36,205 bases of DNA from Spartobacteria bacterium (GTDB taxonomy: Bacteria > Verrucomicrobiota > Kiritimatiellia > RZYC01), in contig RZYC01000040.1 of NCBI GenBank assembly GCA_009930475.1, positions 1 to 36,205 of the forward strand, in the 5' to 3' direction. Position numbers and translations under genes: made by a program. Within the stretch, counting starts at the first letter, position 1; every line of letters starts with the position of its first letter. The notes beneath the pieces are model-generated. The model searched no databases. It saw only the letters and a list, made by a program, of their open reading frames with translations, and was not told the DNA's origin. Shown in pieces: positions 1-8,435 of the stretch.

Positions 1-99
1 TTTTAGCAGAGTGTATATTTCGAGGAACCGGATGCGTTAATTGCGCTCGTCCGGGTCTGTGGGGGAGCCTGTTGGGTAACCGGAGGCTCTACCCGGAAT
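1..99 (+). mobile_element. Group II intron, 3' end (domains V and VI), partial
   Basis: Bases 25-57 fold as a domain-V-like hairpin: GAACCGGA pairs with TCCGGGTC, and the upper stem is GCG/CGC. Bases 61-96 fold as domain VI: GAGCCT (65-70) pairs with AGGCTC (84-89), GG/CC closes a GTAA tetraloop (76-79), and an unpaired A at 91 sits about 8 nt before a plausible 3' splice site near 97-99. Both shapes match the conserved 3' end of bacterial group II introns. The rest of the intron and any reverse transcriptase would lie to the left of the window. One oddity is that the usual AGC triad strand reads AAC with an A-G mismatch, so splicing activity is uncertain. The intron lies on the plus strand while the interrupted trkH lies on the minus strand, so splicing could not repair the trkH message. 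The exact junction within 97-101 cannot be fixed from one side. Confidence 0.62.
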
Positions 100-1155
100 T
101 TTGATCCCGCCACCCGTGGAACCTGCACAGCCGCCGACAAACATGAGTGCCACGATAAGCAGCTGTGAAAGCACCGGCCATGTTTCATAGTCTGCGGTAA
201 CGAAGCCGGTTGTGGTCATAATGGATGTTCCGGTAAAGAAGGAATGGCGTAAGGATTCTGCAAAAGACGCATAGGTATGCAGCCGGGTGTTGATGCTTAA
301 AATAAGGCATGCCACCAGCCATATGAGGAAATAGAGTCGGAATTCATGGCTTTTCCAGAAGGCGGAAAGGTGGCCTCTGAGGGCTTGATAATGCAATGCA
401 AAGTTGGCTCCCGCAAGAAACATGAACACCGTTATCACGATCTCAATATATACACTGTCATAGGCGCCCACACTGGCCGATCGGGTGGAAAATCCGCCTG
501 TAGCCATGGTGGCAAACGTATGGCACCAGGCATCAAACCAATCCATTCCGCCAAGGCGCAGGAGGATGGCTTCAATGAAACACAAAAAAACGTAGACGAT
601 CCACAACAGTTTGGCCGTCACCGCAATGCGGGGGGTAAACCGGTCTTTATCTGGACCGGGGACTTCCGCCCGAAACAGCTGCATGCCGCCGACGCCTAGA
701 AAGGGGAGCAGTGCCACGCAGAGCACAAGTACGCCCATGCCGCCAAAAAAATGCGTTAATGCACGCCACAGCAGAATGCCTCTGGGAATACTTTCCAGAT
801 CAGCCAGCACCGAGGCGCCTGTGGTTGTATAGCCTGACATGGTTTCAAAAACGGCGGCCACAGGCTGGGGAATCACCCCGGCAATAATATAGGGAAGCGC
901 TCCGATGATGGAGGCCGTCAGCCAGCCAAAAGTCACGACACCAAAACCATCGCCGCGTGTTAAGCGTCCGACTCCGCGTGTCAGACGGGCCAGAGCCGCA
1001 AAGAAAATAATGGATGCGATTCCGGTCAAACCCAATGCCTGCTGAGCAATAACCGGGTCATGATATAAATAGGAGACTCCGGCACAGGCGCACATGGCAA
1101 TCCCGAGCACAATTAGGAGGTAAGAGATAATGTGAATGACATGGCGCGGTGTCAT
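37..1155 (-). pseudogene. trkH: TrkH-family K+ uptake channel subunit, 3'-truncated
   Basis: Membrane pore subunit of the Trk potassium uptake system, which works with the cytosolic regulator TrkA. The 372-residue product has the family's membrane/pore-loop repeats, with filter-like stretches TTTGAS, MATGGFST, TTTGF and GGCAGSTGGG. TrkH proteins are usually about 480 residues. Here homology stops right after the fourth pore motif (GGCAGSTGGGIK). About 20 unrelated residues (from IPGRASGYP) then run to a stop, and they are translated from antisense group II intron sequence. The last transmembrane helices are therefore missing. The start at 1155 (MTPRHVIH) lies just after the trkA stop, so the two genes form one minus-strand operon. 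The family assignment is secure. That the product is non-functional is inferred from the missing C-terminal helices. Confidence 0.85.
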
Positions 1156-1160
1156 GGGGA

Positions 1161-2507
1161 TTATCGGGATATAATCGTTTGGATTTTCGACATGGCTTGA
1201 GGTATGGCAAAAATCACAAGACGATCGCCGGAAAGAATAACGAAATCACCGGTTGCCGTATGAATTTCGTTATTTCGTGAAATCGTTGCGATGATAGCGC
1301 CTCGCGGAATTTTCAGTTTGCTGATCTGCGTATTCACCCAGGGACTGCGTTCCGTGATGACCACATCCAGCAGTTCGCCGGGCAGCTTATGCATGACGAA
1401 AGCTGATTTGATATGTTTTCCGCGAATAAAATGCAAAATGGAGTTTACCATGGATTGATGAGAGCTGACGGTGCGATCGAGTAAGTGAAGGCTGTTGATT
1501 ACCGGTGCATATTTAGGCTTATTTACCCGCGCCATGGTGAAGTCGGCACCCTGCTTTGATGCCAGCAGGCAGCTGATAATATTGCTTTCATCATCCCCGG
1601 TGACAGCGACAAAGGCCGTTTTGTTTTTCATGCTGATATCTTCCAGCACGTCGCGGTTCAATGCGTCGTCATTGATAACCACTGTTTTATGGAGTTCTCC
1701 GGAACAGATATGGGCTCTGTCCGCATCCTGTTCCAGCAGAACCGTCTGAAAATTACTTTTTTCCAGCCAGCTCGCCAGGTGGATGCCGGTATCGCCCCCG
1801 CCGGCAATAATTACTTTTTGAAAGGGTTTATAATTGGGACGCAGCCACGAAATAAACGTTAAACAGTCATCGGGACGACCGACAAAATAGACTTCGTCGC
1901 CTGGTTCAACGGTGGTATTGCCTCGTGGAACCGTCATGGCTTCTCCGCGCATAATACCGATGACACGAATGCTGTTAATCCATTCCTGTCCCCAGAAGGA
2001 CGACAGGGTTCCCTGGGTAATCGGGCAGTCTTCCGGAACGGTCAGGCCCACCGCAAAGATGCGTCCATCCTGTATATCGATCACTTCCATGGCACCGGGC
2101 ATGCGGATAATGTTGAACAGCTCGCGGGCACACTCTTCTTTCTGATTGATGGCCAGGTCGACTCCCAGCGACTGCAAGTTGAACTTTTTATAATGAAGCA
2201 GCTGCGTGTTTGAAACACGGGCTATTTTGTATTTCACTCCCATTGTTGCCGCGATCGCACAGGCGAGAATATTGATTTCATCGCGACTGGTCACCGCCAC
2301 CAGCATGTCGGCTTTAGCGAGTTGTGCTTCTTCAAGCAGCTGTGGATTGGAGCCCTCACCCTGAAGAGTCAGAACATCAAACTGCGAGGCCACCGCCTCC
2401 AGTTTTTCGCCATCGGTATCAATCACCACAATATCGTGATTCTCGGTACAGAACTTAGCTGTTAAATTAAATCCGGTATTTCCGGCACCTATAATGATTA
2501 TTCGCAT
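1161..2507 (-). CDS. trkA: Trk potassium uptake regulator TrkA
   Basis: Cytosolic NAD(H)/nucleotide-binding gating subunit of the Trk K+ transporter. The 448-residue protein has two RCK units. The first begins MRIIIIGAGNTG (Rossmann GxGxxG) and ends in a TrkA_C-type region near residues 140-220. The second begins KVIIAGGGDTG and is followed by a second TrkA_C region at the C-terminus. I chose the ATG at 2507 because the dinucleotide-binding strand starts immediately there. An in-frame ATG 39 nt upstream would add a tail (MYVQNFISKYSFF) not expected in the family. Length and domain order match full-length TrkA. It is the upstream gene of trkA-trkH, and the junction is only a few bases. TrkA is intact although its membrane partner is truncated, so it may be an orphan regulator here or may serve another TrkH elsewhere. 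Confidence 0.93.
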   Translation of the reverse strand: MRIIIIGAGNTGFNLTAKFCTENHDIVVIDTDGEKLEAVASQFDVLTLQGEGSNPQLLEEAQLAKADMLVAVTSRDEINILACAIAATMGVKYKIARVSNTQLLHYKKFNLQSLGVDLAINQKEECARELFNIIRMPGAMEVIDIQDGRIFAVGLTVPEDCPITQGTLSSFWGQEWINSIRVIGIMRGEAMTVPRGNTTVEPGDEVYFVGRPDDCLTFISWLRPNYKPFQKVIIAGGGDTGIHLASWLEKSNFQTVLLEQDADRAHICSGELHKTVVINDDALNRDVLEDISMKNKTAFVAVTGDDESNIISCLLASKQGADFTMARVNKPKYAPVINSLHLLDRTVSSHQSMVNSILHFIRGKHIKSAFVMHKLPGELLDVVITERSPWVNTQISKLKIPRGAIIATISRNNEIHTATGDFVILSGDRLVIFAIPQAMSKIQTIISR

Positions 2508-2537
2508 AAAAAAACTGTATTTAGAAATGAAGTTTTG

Positions 2538-2565
2538 AACATACAAAGCAGATTATGATTAGCAA
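2538..2565 (-). promoter_or_regulatory. Candidate sigma70-type promoter for trkA
   Basis: Read on the minus strand: TTGCTA (2565-2560), a 16-nt spacer, then TATGTT (2543-2538). Each hexamer matches the consensus at four of six positions. It sits about 30 nt before the trkA start, in the divergent gap to the response-regulator gene. Confidence 0.35.
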
Positions 2566-2681
2566 GCCCAATCATTTCGCTTTTAAAGTTACGAATAATG
2601 AGTAAAGTATGATGAGTTGGCGGTTTTGGATCGGGTTTTGTCATTGTTTTGTTGGTGCAAATACAGTCGAGGGAGTTAATT

Positions 2682-4142
2682 GTGAATGAAGATGAGTTGA
2701 TCGTCCTTGCATGCGAACAGCCTGTGGCCGAACAGATCATAGACGAGCTGCGTAAATGTCAGATGTATTCATTTCATTTTGTATGTTCCGCCGATGTATT
2801 AATTAAGTACTGGGAAGAGCTGTCTTCAGATCGCCGGCATCAGGCGCGTTTAATCGTGGATTACCGGCTGCCCGGACTGGGGGCATTGGATGCGCTGCGT
2901 TACCTTCGTCGCCGCTGGAAATGGACGGGGCCGAGCTATGTTTTGGCTTCGGCCTATGAACGGCAGGTGCATGAAACGGAATTGGTGCACTCCGGTTTAT
3001 CGGGGGTGGTTGAAAAACCCGTGAGTCGCAAGATGCTGAGGCAGTTGTTTTCGCAGGCAGAAACGACGGGGCGGGTCGATTCGTCTTTGACGGACAGGCC
3101 GGTGATTCTGCTGGCGGAAGATAATGCAACCAATCAGTTGATTTCCTCGATTGTGATCAAAACGGCCGGGTATAAATTAATTGTGGCGGAGAACGGTTTT
3201 GAGGCGGTGGAACTGGCGGCCTGTCAGCGGGTCGATATGGTGTTAATGGATCTGGATATGCCGTGGATGGACGGATGGGAGGCGAGTCGTCTCATTCATG
3301 AGTCGTCTCCGGATGTACCCATTGTGGCTATGACCGGCTGTGCGAAAAACCAGGTTATGGGTCGATGCCGGTCGGTCGGAATCGTCGATGCGATTGCCAA
3401 GACGCTGGATGTTAACCAACTGCACACACTGATGGATACCTATGGATGTCCTGCCGTAACATTTGTTGAAAAAGAGTGCAAGCCGGATGCCTCGGCGTTC
3501 CTGTCATCGCAGATGAAATCGCTGATGGAGCCAGTGATGGATATTGCGAGTGTTGAGCAGCGTTACGCCGCCAATCATGGACTTTTTCGTGTACTGCTCC
3601 GAAATTTTGAAAAAGAATATATTCACACAGATTCAGTTATCGAACAGCTGATCGCACAGGAACAATGGGTGGATGCCAGGCATCAGGTACACGCCCTTAT
3701 AGGTGTATGCGGCAATTTGGGAGCCCGGCGATTATCTGAGCTCGCCCGCGAACTGGATACCGCATTGCGCCACGAACACAGGGAGCATGTGCTGCGATTG
3801 CGAGGATCCTTCGCGGCCGCATTTCGTCAGTTGATTGCGGTAATTTCGGCTTTGATTGTCCTGCTTGAAAAGGAGTACGGGAACGCGGCGACCGAAAGGC
3901 CACAGAGCGAGTCGGTGATTCAGGGATCGGCTGATGATTATTTATCCTACATGGAAGCATTGCGTGCGGGGTTGAAAACGCGTCAGCCCAAGGCCTGTCA
4001 GAGTATATTCACCCGGTGGCGGGGATATAAATGGACGGTTATTCAGCAGCGACAGATTGATTATATCAAAGAGTGTTTATCGGCCTATCGTTTTGATGAG
4101 GGGTTGGCTGTGATTGAGACGCTTTCGTTAAATGCAGGGTAG
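2682..4142 (+). CDS. Phosphorelay protein: pseudo-receiver, receiver, Hpt
   Basis: Soluble phosphotransfer protein of about 486 residues with three parts. Residues 5-125 are receiver-like and keep the central Asp (D60, in VDYRLPG) and the EKP motif, but lack the N-terminal acidic pair. Residues 140-255 are a second receiver with the acidic pair (AEDN), phosphoacceptor D190 (LMDLDMP) and Thr (AMTG); the conserved Lys is followed by Thr, not Pro (AKT). Residues about 290-400 are an Hpt domain with phosphorylatable H337 in VHALIGVCGNLGA. I chose the GTG at 2682 because GAGGGAG lies 6 nt upstream; a TTG at 2649 would add 11 residues without a ribosome-binding site. It overlaps or nearly abuts the next kinase-like gene. 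There is no membrane segment or DNA-binding domain, so it probably relays phosphate rather than regulating genes directly. Confidence 0.85.
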   Translation: MNEDELIVLACEQPVAEQIIDELRKCQMYSFHFVCSADVLIKYWEELSSDRRHQARLIVDYRLPGLGALDALRYLRRRWKWTGPSYVLASAYERQVHETELVHSGLSGVVEKPVSRKMLRQLFSQAETTGRVDSSLTDRPVILLAEDNATNQLISSIVIKTAGYKLIVAENGFEAVELAACQRVDMVLMDLDMPWMDGWEASRLIHESSPDVPIVAMTGCAKNQVMGRCRSVGIVDAIAKTLDVNQLHTLMDTYGCPAVTFVEKECKPDASAFLSSQMKSLMEPVMDIASVEQRYAANHGLFRVLLRNFEKEYIHTDSVIEQLIAQEQWVDARHQVHALIGVCGNLGARRLSELARELDTALRHEHREHVLRLRGSFAAAFRQLIAVISALIVLLEKEYGNAATERPQSESVIQGSADDYLSYMEALRAGLKTRQPKACQSIFTRWRGYKWTVIQQRQIDYIKECLSAYRFDEGLAVIETLSLNAG

Positions 4143-4158
4143 GATGGGTAGGTTTGTA

Positions 4159-5346
4159 ATGGATCGCAATCGTATATTAGTCGTCGAAGATGTTGTTTCA
4201 AACATTGATGTTTTACTGGATGCATTGGGCGATCAGTACGACGTTAGTGTAGCCATTGATGGGGAAAGCGCCTTGCGGACTATTGAAGAGGTGAAGCCCG
4301 ATATCATTTTATTAGACATCGTCATGCCGGGCATGGACGGGTATACCATCTGCACCAAAATTAAAAATAATCCTGAGACAAAAGAGATTCCCGTCATATT
4401 TTTGACGGCGCTGGCCGATGAAGATGATGAATCGCGAGGGTTAAAACTGGGGGCTATTGATTACATCATGAAACCCTATCGTCCTGATATCGTCCGGGTA
4501 AGAGTAGCGAATCATCTGGCCCTGCGCACGGTTCGAAAGCAACTGCAGCAGCAGAATGACCACTTGGGTGAACTGGTTGCAGAACGCACAAGGGAGCTGG
4601 CTGCTGCCAATGAACGTTTCAAAGCGGTGGACCGTGCGAGAAAATCGTTTCTAGGGGTTATTGAGCACGAGCTGCGCACGCCGGCCAACGGTATTCTCGG
4701 CATCGGACAGCTGGCATTGGACTGTATTACCGATCCTGTGGAACGTGCGGAGCTATCAGAGATTTTTGAGGAAAGCAGTGACCGGCTCCTTGAAACCATA
4801 GACAATGCGTTGAATCTGGGGCGTTTTCAGTCAGGTGAGACCAATGTTGTGGTCAATGATGTGGATGTGGCATCGTTGATACGGGTGGCGATTGCTTCGG
4901 TGCAGCCTGATGCACAGGAAAAAAATATCGACATGATTTTTCAGGAGCATCTGGCAGATCATATCATTTTGCGCAGTGACCGAAACTTGCTTTTACAGGC
5001 GCTGACGACCTTTTTACGCATGAATGTATTGCTGACACCCTGCGGTTCAACCGTGGAGATCAAGGGCGAAAAAACAGAAAAGGAAGAGGCGGTTATTCTG
5101 ATGATTGCGCACGGGGTTGTTCTTCCGGATGCCCATTATGAGTCGTTTTTTGATGAGGGCAGTTCGGTTCGCAATGCGTCACCTGCAGAAAAGATGGGAT
5201 TGGCTATACCTCTGGCGGCGCACATTGTGCGGGCACTGGACGGGGAAGTCGTTTTAAGTCCTTATGCGGGAGATGGTTTATTGCTTCGCTGTGCATTTAG
5301 GGGAGAATGCTGCGAGTCGTCACTGCCTCAACAAAATGATTGCTAA
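4159..5346 (+). CDS. Response regulator-histidine kinase hybrid with eroded ATPase domain
   Basis: Soluble protein of about 395 residues. Residues 5-120 form an intact receiver (VVED, phosphoacceptor D53 in LLDIVMPGMDG, T83, K105-P). Residues 125-160 form a coiled-coil linker. A HisKA dimerisation domain carries the H-box at H170 (EHELRTP). The C-terminal region lies where HATPase_c should be, but the N-box Asn is missing (ALTTFLRMN), no D-x-G-x-G motif is visible, and only a MGLAI-like G2 remnant remains. ATP binding is therefore doubtful, and the His may be phosphorylated by another kinase or be silent. I took the ATG at 4159, with GGTAGG 6 nt upstream. ATGs at 4132 and 4144 are possible, and the first would overlap the upstream gene by 11 nt. 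It is almost certainly co-transcribed with the REC-REC-Hpt gene. Confidence 0.8.
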   Translation: MDRNRILVVEDVVSNIDVLLDALGDQYDVSVAIDGESALRTIEEVKPDIILLDIVMPGMDGYTICTKIKNNPETKEIPVIFLTALADEDDESRGLKLGAIDYIMKPYRPDIVRVRVANHLALRTVRKQLQQQNDHLGELVAERTRELAAANERFKAVDRARKSFLGVIEHELRTPANGILGIGQLALDCITDPVERAELSEIFEESSDRLLETIDNALNLGRFQSGETNVVVNDVDVASLIRVAIASVQPDAQEKNIDMIFQEHLADHIILRSDRNLLLQALTTFLRMNVLLTPCGSTVEIKGEKTEKEEAVILMIAHGVVLPDAHYESFFDEGSSVRNASPAEKMGLAIPLAAHIVRALDGEVVLSPYAGDGLLLRCAFRGECCESSLPQQNDC

Positions 5347-5369
5347 TACGATTTATTCATGTGTATAAT
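5340..5369 (+). promoter_or_regulatory. Sigma70-type promoter for the RNA/leader upstream of rarA
   Basis: TTGCTA at 5340-5345, an 18-nt spacer, and a perfect TATAAT at 5364-5369. The -35 hexamer overlaps the stop of the upstream gene. Predicted transcription start is about 5376, far (about 290 nt) from the rarA start codon, which leaves room for an RNA gene or long leader. Confidence 0.6.
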
Positions 5370-5371
5370 AC

Positions 5372-5600
5372 GTGCGTTCCAAGGGAATGAAACAAGCTGA
5401 ACGGGGTTTGTTTATATTTGTTCTTTACCAGTTTCGGTGGCTCATGCTAACCAATCCGACTTTAGAATTTGCCCTGCCTTGCTCGTGATTGAGCCTTGTT
5501 GCTCTGACTCAGTAAATTACTAACAGGGAGCAGATGACCCGGGTGAAGAAAGATATCCGCTTGACGGAAACTGGACTCATTCGGCTGACGCACCCACTTT
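5372..5600 (+). ncRNA. Candidate structured RNA, possibly 6S RNA
   Basis: No convincing reading frame fills 5347-5663, yet the stretch folds. GTGCGTT (5372-5378) pairs with GACGCAC (5587-5593). CCAGTTTC (5428-5435) pairs perfectly with GAAACTGG (5567-5574), enclosing about 130 nt. Inside are a long terminal hairpin (TGCTC/GAGCA around AGTA-AAT-TACT) and a smaller GCTC/GAGC hairpin. A perfect TATAAT lies just upstream. A long bent rod of about 200 nt with an open middle fits 6S RNA, the RNA polymerase-binding regulator. My recollection is that 6S genes in several phyla lie near rarA-family ATPase genes, and I could not check this. It could instead be a long structured rarA leader. I cannot confirm the family by covariance here. 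Confidence 0.4.
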
Positions 5601-5663
5601 GATCACACGGATCAGAGATTGTGCTCTATACCGGCTATGGCGGGGTATTTTTTTGAGGTAATG

Positions 5664-6998
5664 ATGGATTTGTTTGATATGCAATCAGGGGAAGAAACGC
5701 CCCGGCGTGCCATTGATCGGGATCGCGGGCCGCTAGCGGCCCGGATGCGGCCGAGAAACATGAATGAATTCGTGGGGCAGTCGCATATTCTTGGAAAAGG
5801 AAAACTGCTGCGACGTGCCATTGAGGCCGATCGTGTGGGGAGCATCATTCTTTACGGAGTGCCCGGGTGCGGGAAAACATCCCTCGCAGAGATCATCGCC
5901 AACGAAACATCCCGCTATTTTGAACGCACCAGCGGTGTGCTGGCCAATGTATCTATTTTGCGGGGACTGCTGAATGAGGCCAAGCATCGCAAGCAGTTTC
6001 GCGGACTCGAAACCATTTTATTCATCGACGAAATTCACCGTTTCAATAAATCCCAGCAGGACGTATTGCTCCCCTATGTCGAGGATGGTTCCATTACCTT
6101 AATCGGGGCAACAACGCATAATCCACAGTTCTTTATTAATACCCCGCTGGTGTCGCGATCGCAGGTCTTTCAGCTGCTGCCGCTATCACTGGAAGACATT
6201 GTCTCTTTGCTTCAACATGCGTTATCTGATGAGCGAGGGTTCGGCGCGGAGCATGTGCGGATGGATGATGAGGCGCTGTATCATATCGCCCAACGGTGCG
6301 AAGGCGATGCCCGGCGAGCATTGAATGCTTTGGAAATCGCCGCCTTAACCAGTGATTTTGACGAAACGGGACATGTGCACATTACGTTGGAGGCGGCCGA
6401 GGAGTCGCTTCAGAAGAAGATGATTCGATATGATCAGGGGGAAGATGAACACCACGATACGATTTCGGCCTTTATTAAAAGCGTTCGCGGTTCTGACCCG
6501 GATGCTGCGGTGTACTGGCTGGCCAAGATGATCGAAGCAGGGGAGGATCCACGTTTTATTGCCCGCCGAATGATCCTTCTTGCGTCGGAGGATGTGGGTA
6601 ATGCCGATCCCCGAGCGTTGACTATTGCCGTGGCGGCCATGCAGTCAGTAGATTTTGTCGGCATGCCGGAAGGCCGCATCATTTTATCCCAGGCGGCTAC
6701 TTATCTGGCGACTGCTCCCAAGAGCAATGCGGCTTATCTGGCCATTAATGAAGCACTGGAAGATATCCGTACGGGGCGTACACTTCCTGTGCCGGATCAC
6801 CTGAAAAGCAAGCCGGTGATCAAGCCGAAAGAGCAGTATAAATACGCGCACGATTACGACGGACATATCGTTGATCAGGTGTATGTCCCCACTTCAAAAC
6901 GGTATTATCGACCTGTGGCAGCTGGCTATGAGGAGACCATCAGCCGCCGGCTGGAGTACTGGCGATCCTTCCTTGGTGATAAATCAAAAAAGATATGA
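5664..6998 (+). CDS. rarA: Replication-associated recombination AAA+ ATPase RarA (MgsA)
   Basis: Cytosolic clamp-loader-like AAA+ ATPase that acts at stalled replication forks. The product of about 444 residues matches the usual length. It contains Walker A GVPGCGKTS (residues 65-73), Walker B LFIDEIHRFNKSQQD (from about residue 119), a sensor-1 stretch ending GATTHNPQF, and the C-terminal MgsA-type tetramerisation region (QAATYLATAPKSNAAY). I picked ATG 5664 because GAGG at 5655-5658 is 5 nt upstream; ATG 5661 is nearly as good. An upstream in-frame ATG at 5619 would add residues absent from the family. The gene stands alone between the candidate RNA and the nusA promoter. Confidence 0.94.
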   Translation: MDLFDMQSGEETPRRAIDRDRGPLAARMRPRNMNEFVGQSHILGKGKLLRRAIEADRVGSIILYGVPGCGKTSLAEIIANETSRYFERTSGVLANVSILRGLLNEAKHRKQFRGLETILFIDEIHRFNKSQQDVLLPYVEDGSITLIGATTHNPQFFINTPLVSRSQVFQLLPLSLEDIVSLLQHALSDERGFGAEHVRMDDEALYHIAQRCEGDARRALNALEIAALTSDFDETGHVHITLEAAEESLQKKMIRYDQGEDEHHDTISAFIKSVRGSDPDAAVYWLAKMIEAGEDPRFIARRMILLASEDVGNADPRALTIAVAAMQSVDFVGMPEGRIILSQAATYLATAPKSNAAYLAINEALEDIRTGRTLPVPDHLKSKPVIKPKEQYKYAHDYDGHIVDQVYVPTSKRYYRPVAAGYEETISRRLEYWRSFLGDKSKKI

Positions 6999-7005
6999 AC
7001 ACTCC

Positions 7006-7034
7006 TTGACCCGCTGGATGTGACTCATTATGTT
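7006..7034 (+). promoter_or_regulatory. Sigma70-type promoter of the nusA operon
   Basis: TTGACC (7006-7011), a 17-nt spacer and TATGTT (7029-7034), five and four consensus matches respectively. The position just after the rarA stop gives a leader of about 110 nt before nusA. A second TTGACA at 7110-7115 lies closer but has only a weak partner (TATGCG at 7132). Confidence 0.5.
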
Positions 7035-7151
7035 TTCCCCTACAAGTTGAACCTGTTTGTAGATGTGGAGTGGGCTATTATCCCGCTCTTTTTGTTGGTA
7101 AAGGTTTCTTTGACAAGTGAATACAATCGTTTATGCGATAAGGTGGCTGCG

Positions 7152-8402
7152 ATGAATAGCAATTTAAAAGCGGTAATAGAATATATGGAAAGAGAACGCG
7201 GACTGGATCGGGAAGTCCTTATCTGCGCAGTGGAACAGGCCTTGGCGAGCTCCGCCCGAAAAAGCGTGACGATGGCGCATGAAGTACGTGTCGAGATCGA
7301 CCGCAGGAATTTCGACATAAAAGCCTATGCCGTTAAACGGGTCGTGGCTGAAGTCGCGGATGACATGGAAGAAATTGCATTGGCCGATGCCCGGAAATTC
7401 AAGCCGGATGCACGCATTGGTGATGATTTAGAAATTGAAAGTACGCCGTCAGATCTGGGTCGCATTGCCGCACAGTCTGCGCGACAGGCTATCGCGCAAC
7501 GTATTCGCTTAGCTGAAAAAGAACGGGTATTCGATGAGTATCGCGATTCAGAAGGGGAGCTCATTTCCGGCACGGTCACGCGGGTTGATCGTCGTAATGT
7601 CTACGTTGATCTGGGACGGGCCGAAGGCGTGGTTCCACAGCGCGAACGCATTTCTACGGAAGAATATCAGCCCAATGAGCACCTGCTGTTTTATGTTGCA
7701 CGCGTAGAAAGCAGCGGCAGCGGTACGGACATCATTCTTTCCCGCAGTCATCCTGATTTTGTTCGGAAGCTTTTTGAAAAAGAAGTGGCCGAAATTAACG
7801 ATGGGAGTGTCATTATTAAGGGCATTGCAAGAGAAGCCGGAGTGCGGTCCAAAGTGGCGGTGCATTCCAGTGAAGAGAAGATTGATCCTATTGGTGCCTG
7901 TGTCGGTATGCGGGGCATTCGTGTTCGCAGTATTATCCGGGAACTGAATGGCGAGAAAGTGGATATCATTCGTTGGAGCGATGATATTAAGACCTATGTA
8001 ACCAATGCTTTGGCACCGGCTAAATTACGCAGGGTCACCGTCAATGAAGCATCCGGGATCGTCAACGTTGTGGTGGATCCTGATCAGTATGCCATAACGA
8101 TCGGACGCAGTGCCATCAATCTCCGCTTGTCGCAGAAATTGACAGGGTGGAAGCTTGAGGTTCAGAAGATTGCAGAGGAAACGATTAAAGAACCGGAGCG
8201 ATTTGAAGATAGAGTCAGTCGTGCGGTACAGGCATTAGCCAAAGTGAATGGTATTGGCCATGCCTATGCAGAACTGCTGGTTCATAACGGGTTTCTGACA
8301 CTCGAAGGCATTCTTGCCGCAGAACCATCTGATATTGCTCAGATAGAGGGCATATCGGACGCGCAGGCGATTGAAATAATAGAGGCGGCTAAGAAGGTTT
8401 GA
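7152..8402 (+). CDS. nusA: Transcription termination/antitermination factor NusA
   Basis: RNA polymerase-binding elongation factor that modulates pausing, termination and antitermination. The product of 416 residues has an N-terminal NusA domain (MNSNLKAVIEYMERERG, residues 1 to about 130), an S1 RNA-binding domain (ISGTVTRVDRRNVYVDLG), two KH domains (around VGMRGIRVRSI and QYAITIGRSAINLR) and one C-terminal helix-hairpin-helix repeat (AKVNGIGHAYAELLVHNGF). I chose the ATG at 7152 because it starts the family N-terminus and AAGGTGG lies about 5 nt upstream; the longer frame from 7020 adds 44 non-homologous residues. It heads the nusA-infB-rbfA-truB-ribF cluster. No rimP gene precedes it, unlike many bacteria. 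Confidence 0.95.
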   Translation: MNSNLKAVIEYMERERGLDREVLICAVEQALASSARKSVTMAHEVRVEIDRRNFDIKAYAVKRVVAEVADDMEEIALADARKFKPDARIGDDLEIESTPSDLGRIAAQSARQAIAQRIRLAEKERVFDEYRDSEGELISGTVTRVDRRNVYVDLGRAEGVVPQRERISTEEYQPNEHLLFYVARVESSGSGTDIILSRSHPDFVRKLFEKEVAEINDGSVIIKGIAREAGVRSKVAVHSSEEKIDPIGACVGMRGIRVRSIIRELNGEKVDIIRWSDDIKTYVTNALAPAKLRRVTVNEASGIVNVVVDPDQYAITIGRSAINLRLSQKLTGWKLEVQKIAEETIKEPERFEDRVSRAVQALAKVNGIGHAYAELLVHNGFLTLEGILAAEPSDIAQIEGISDAQAIEIIEAAKKV

Positions 8403-8435
8403 GTAACGGTTGGATCCGCGTGAAATGAGGGTTTT

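Noticed and set aside
346-832. Plus-strand frames over trkH
   Set aside because: They are antisense to clear TrkH homology and show no recognisable domain.
5500-5560. Possible SRP (4.5S) RNA from the AGCAGATGACCCGGGTG stretch
   Set aside because: The invariant GGAAGGAAGCAGC-type apical loop is absent.
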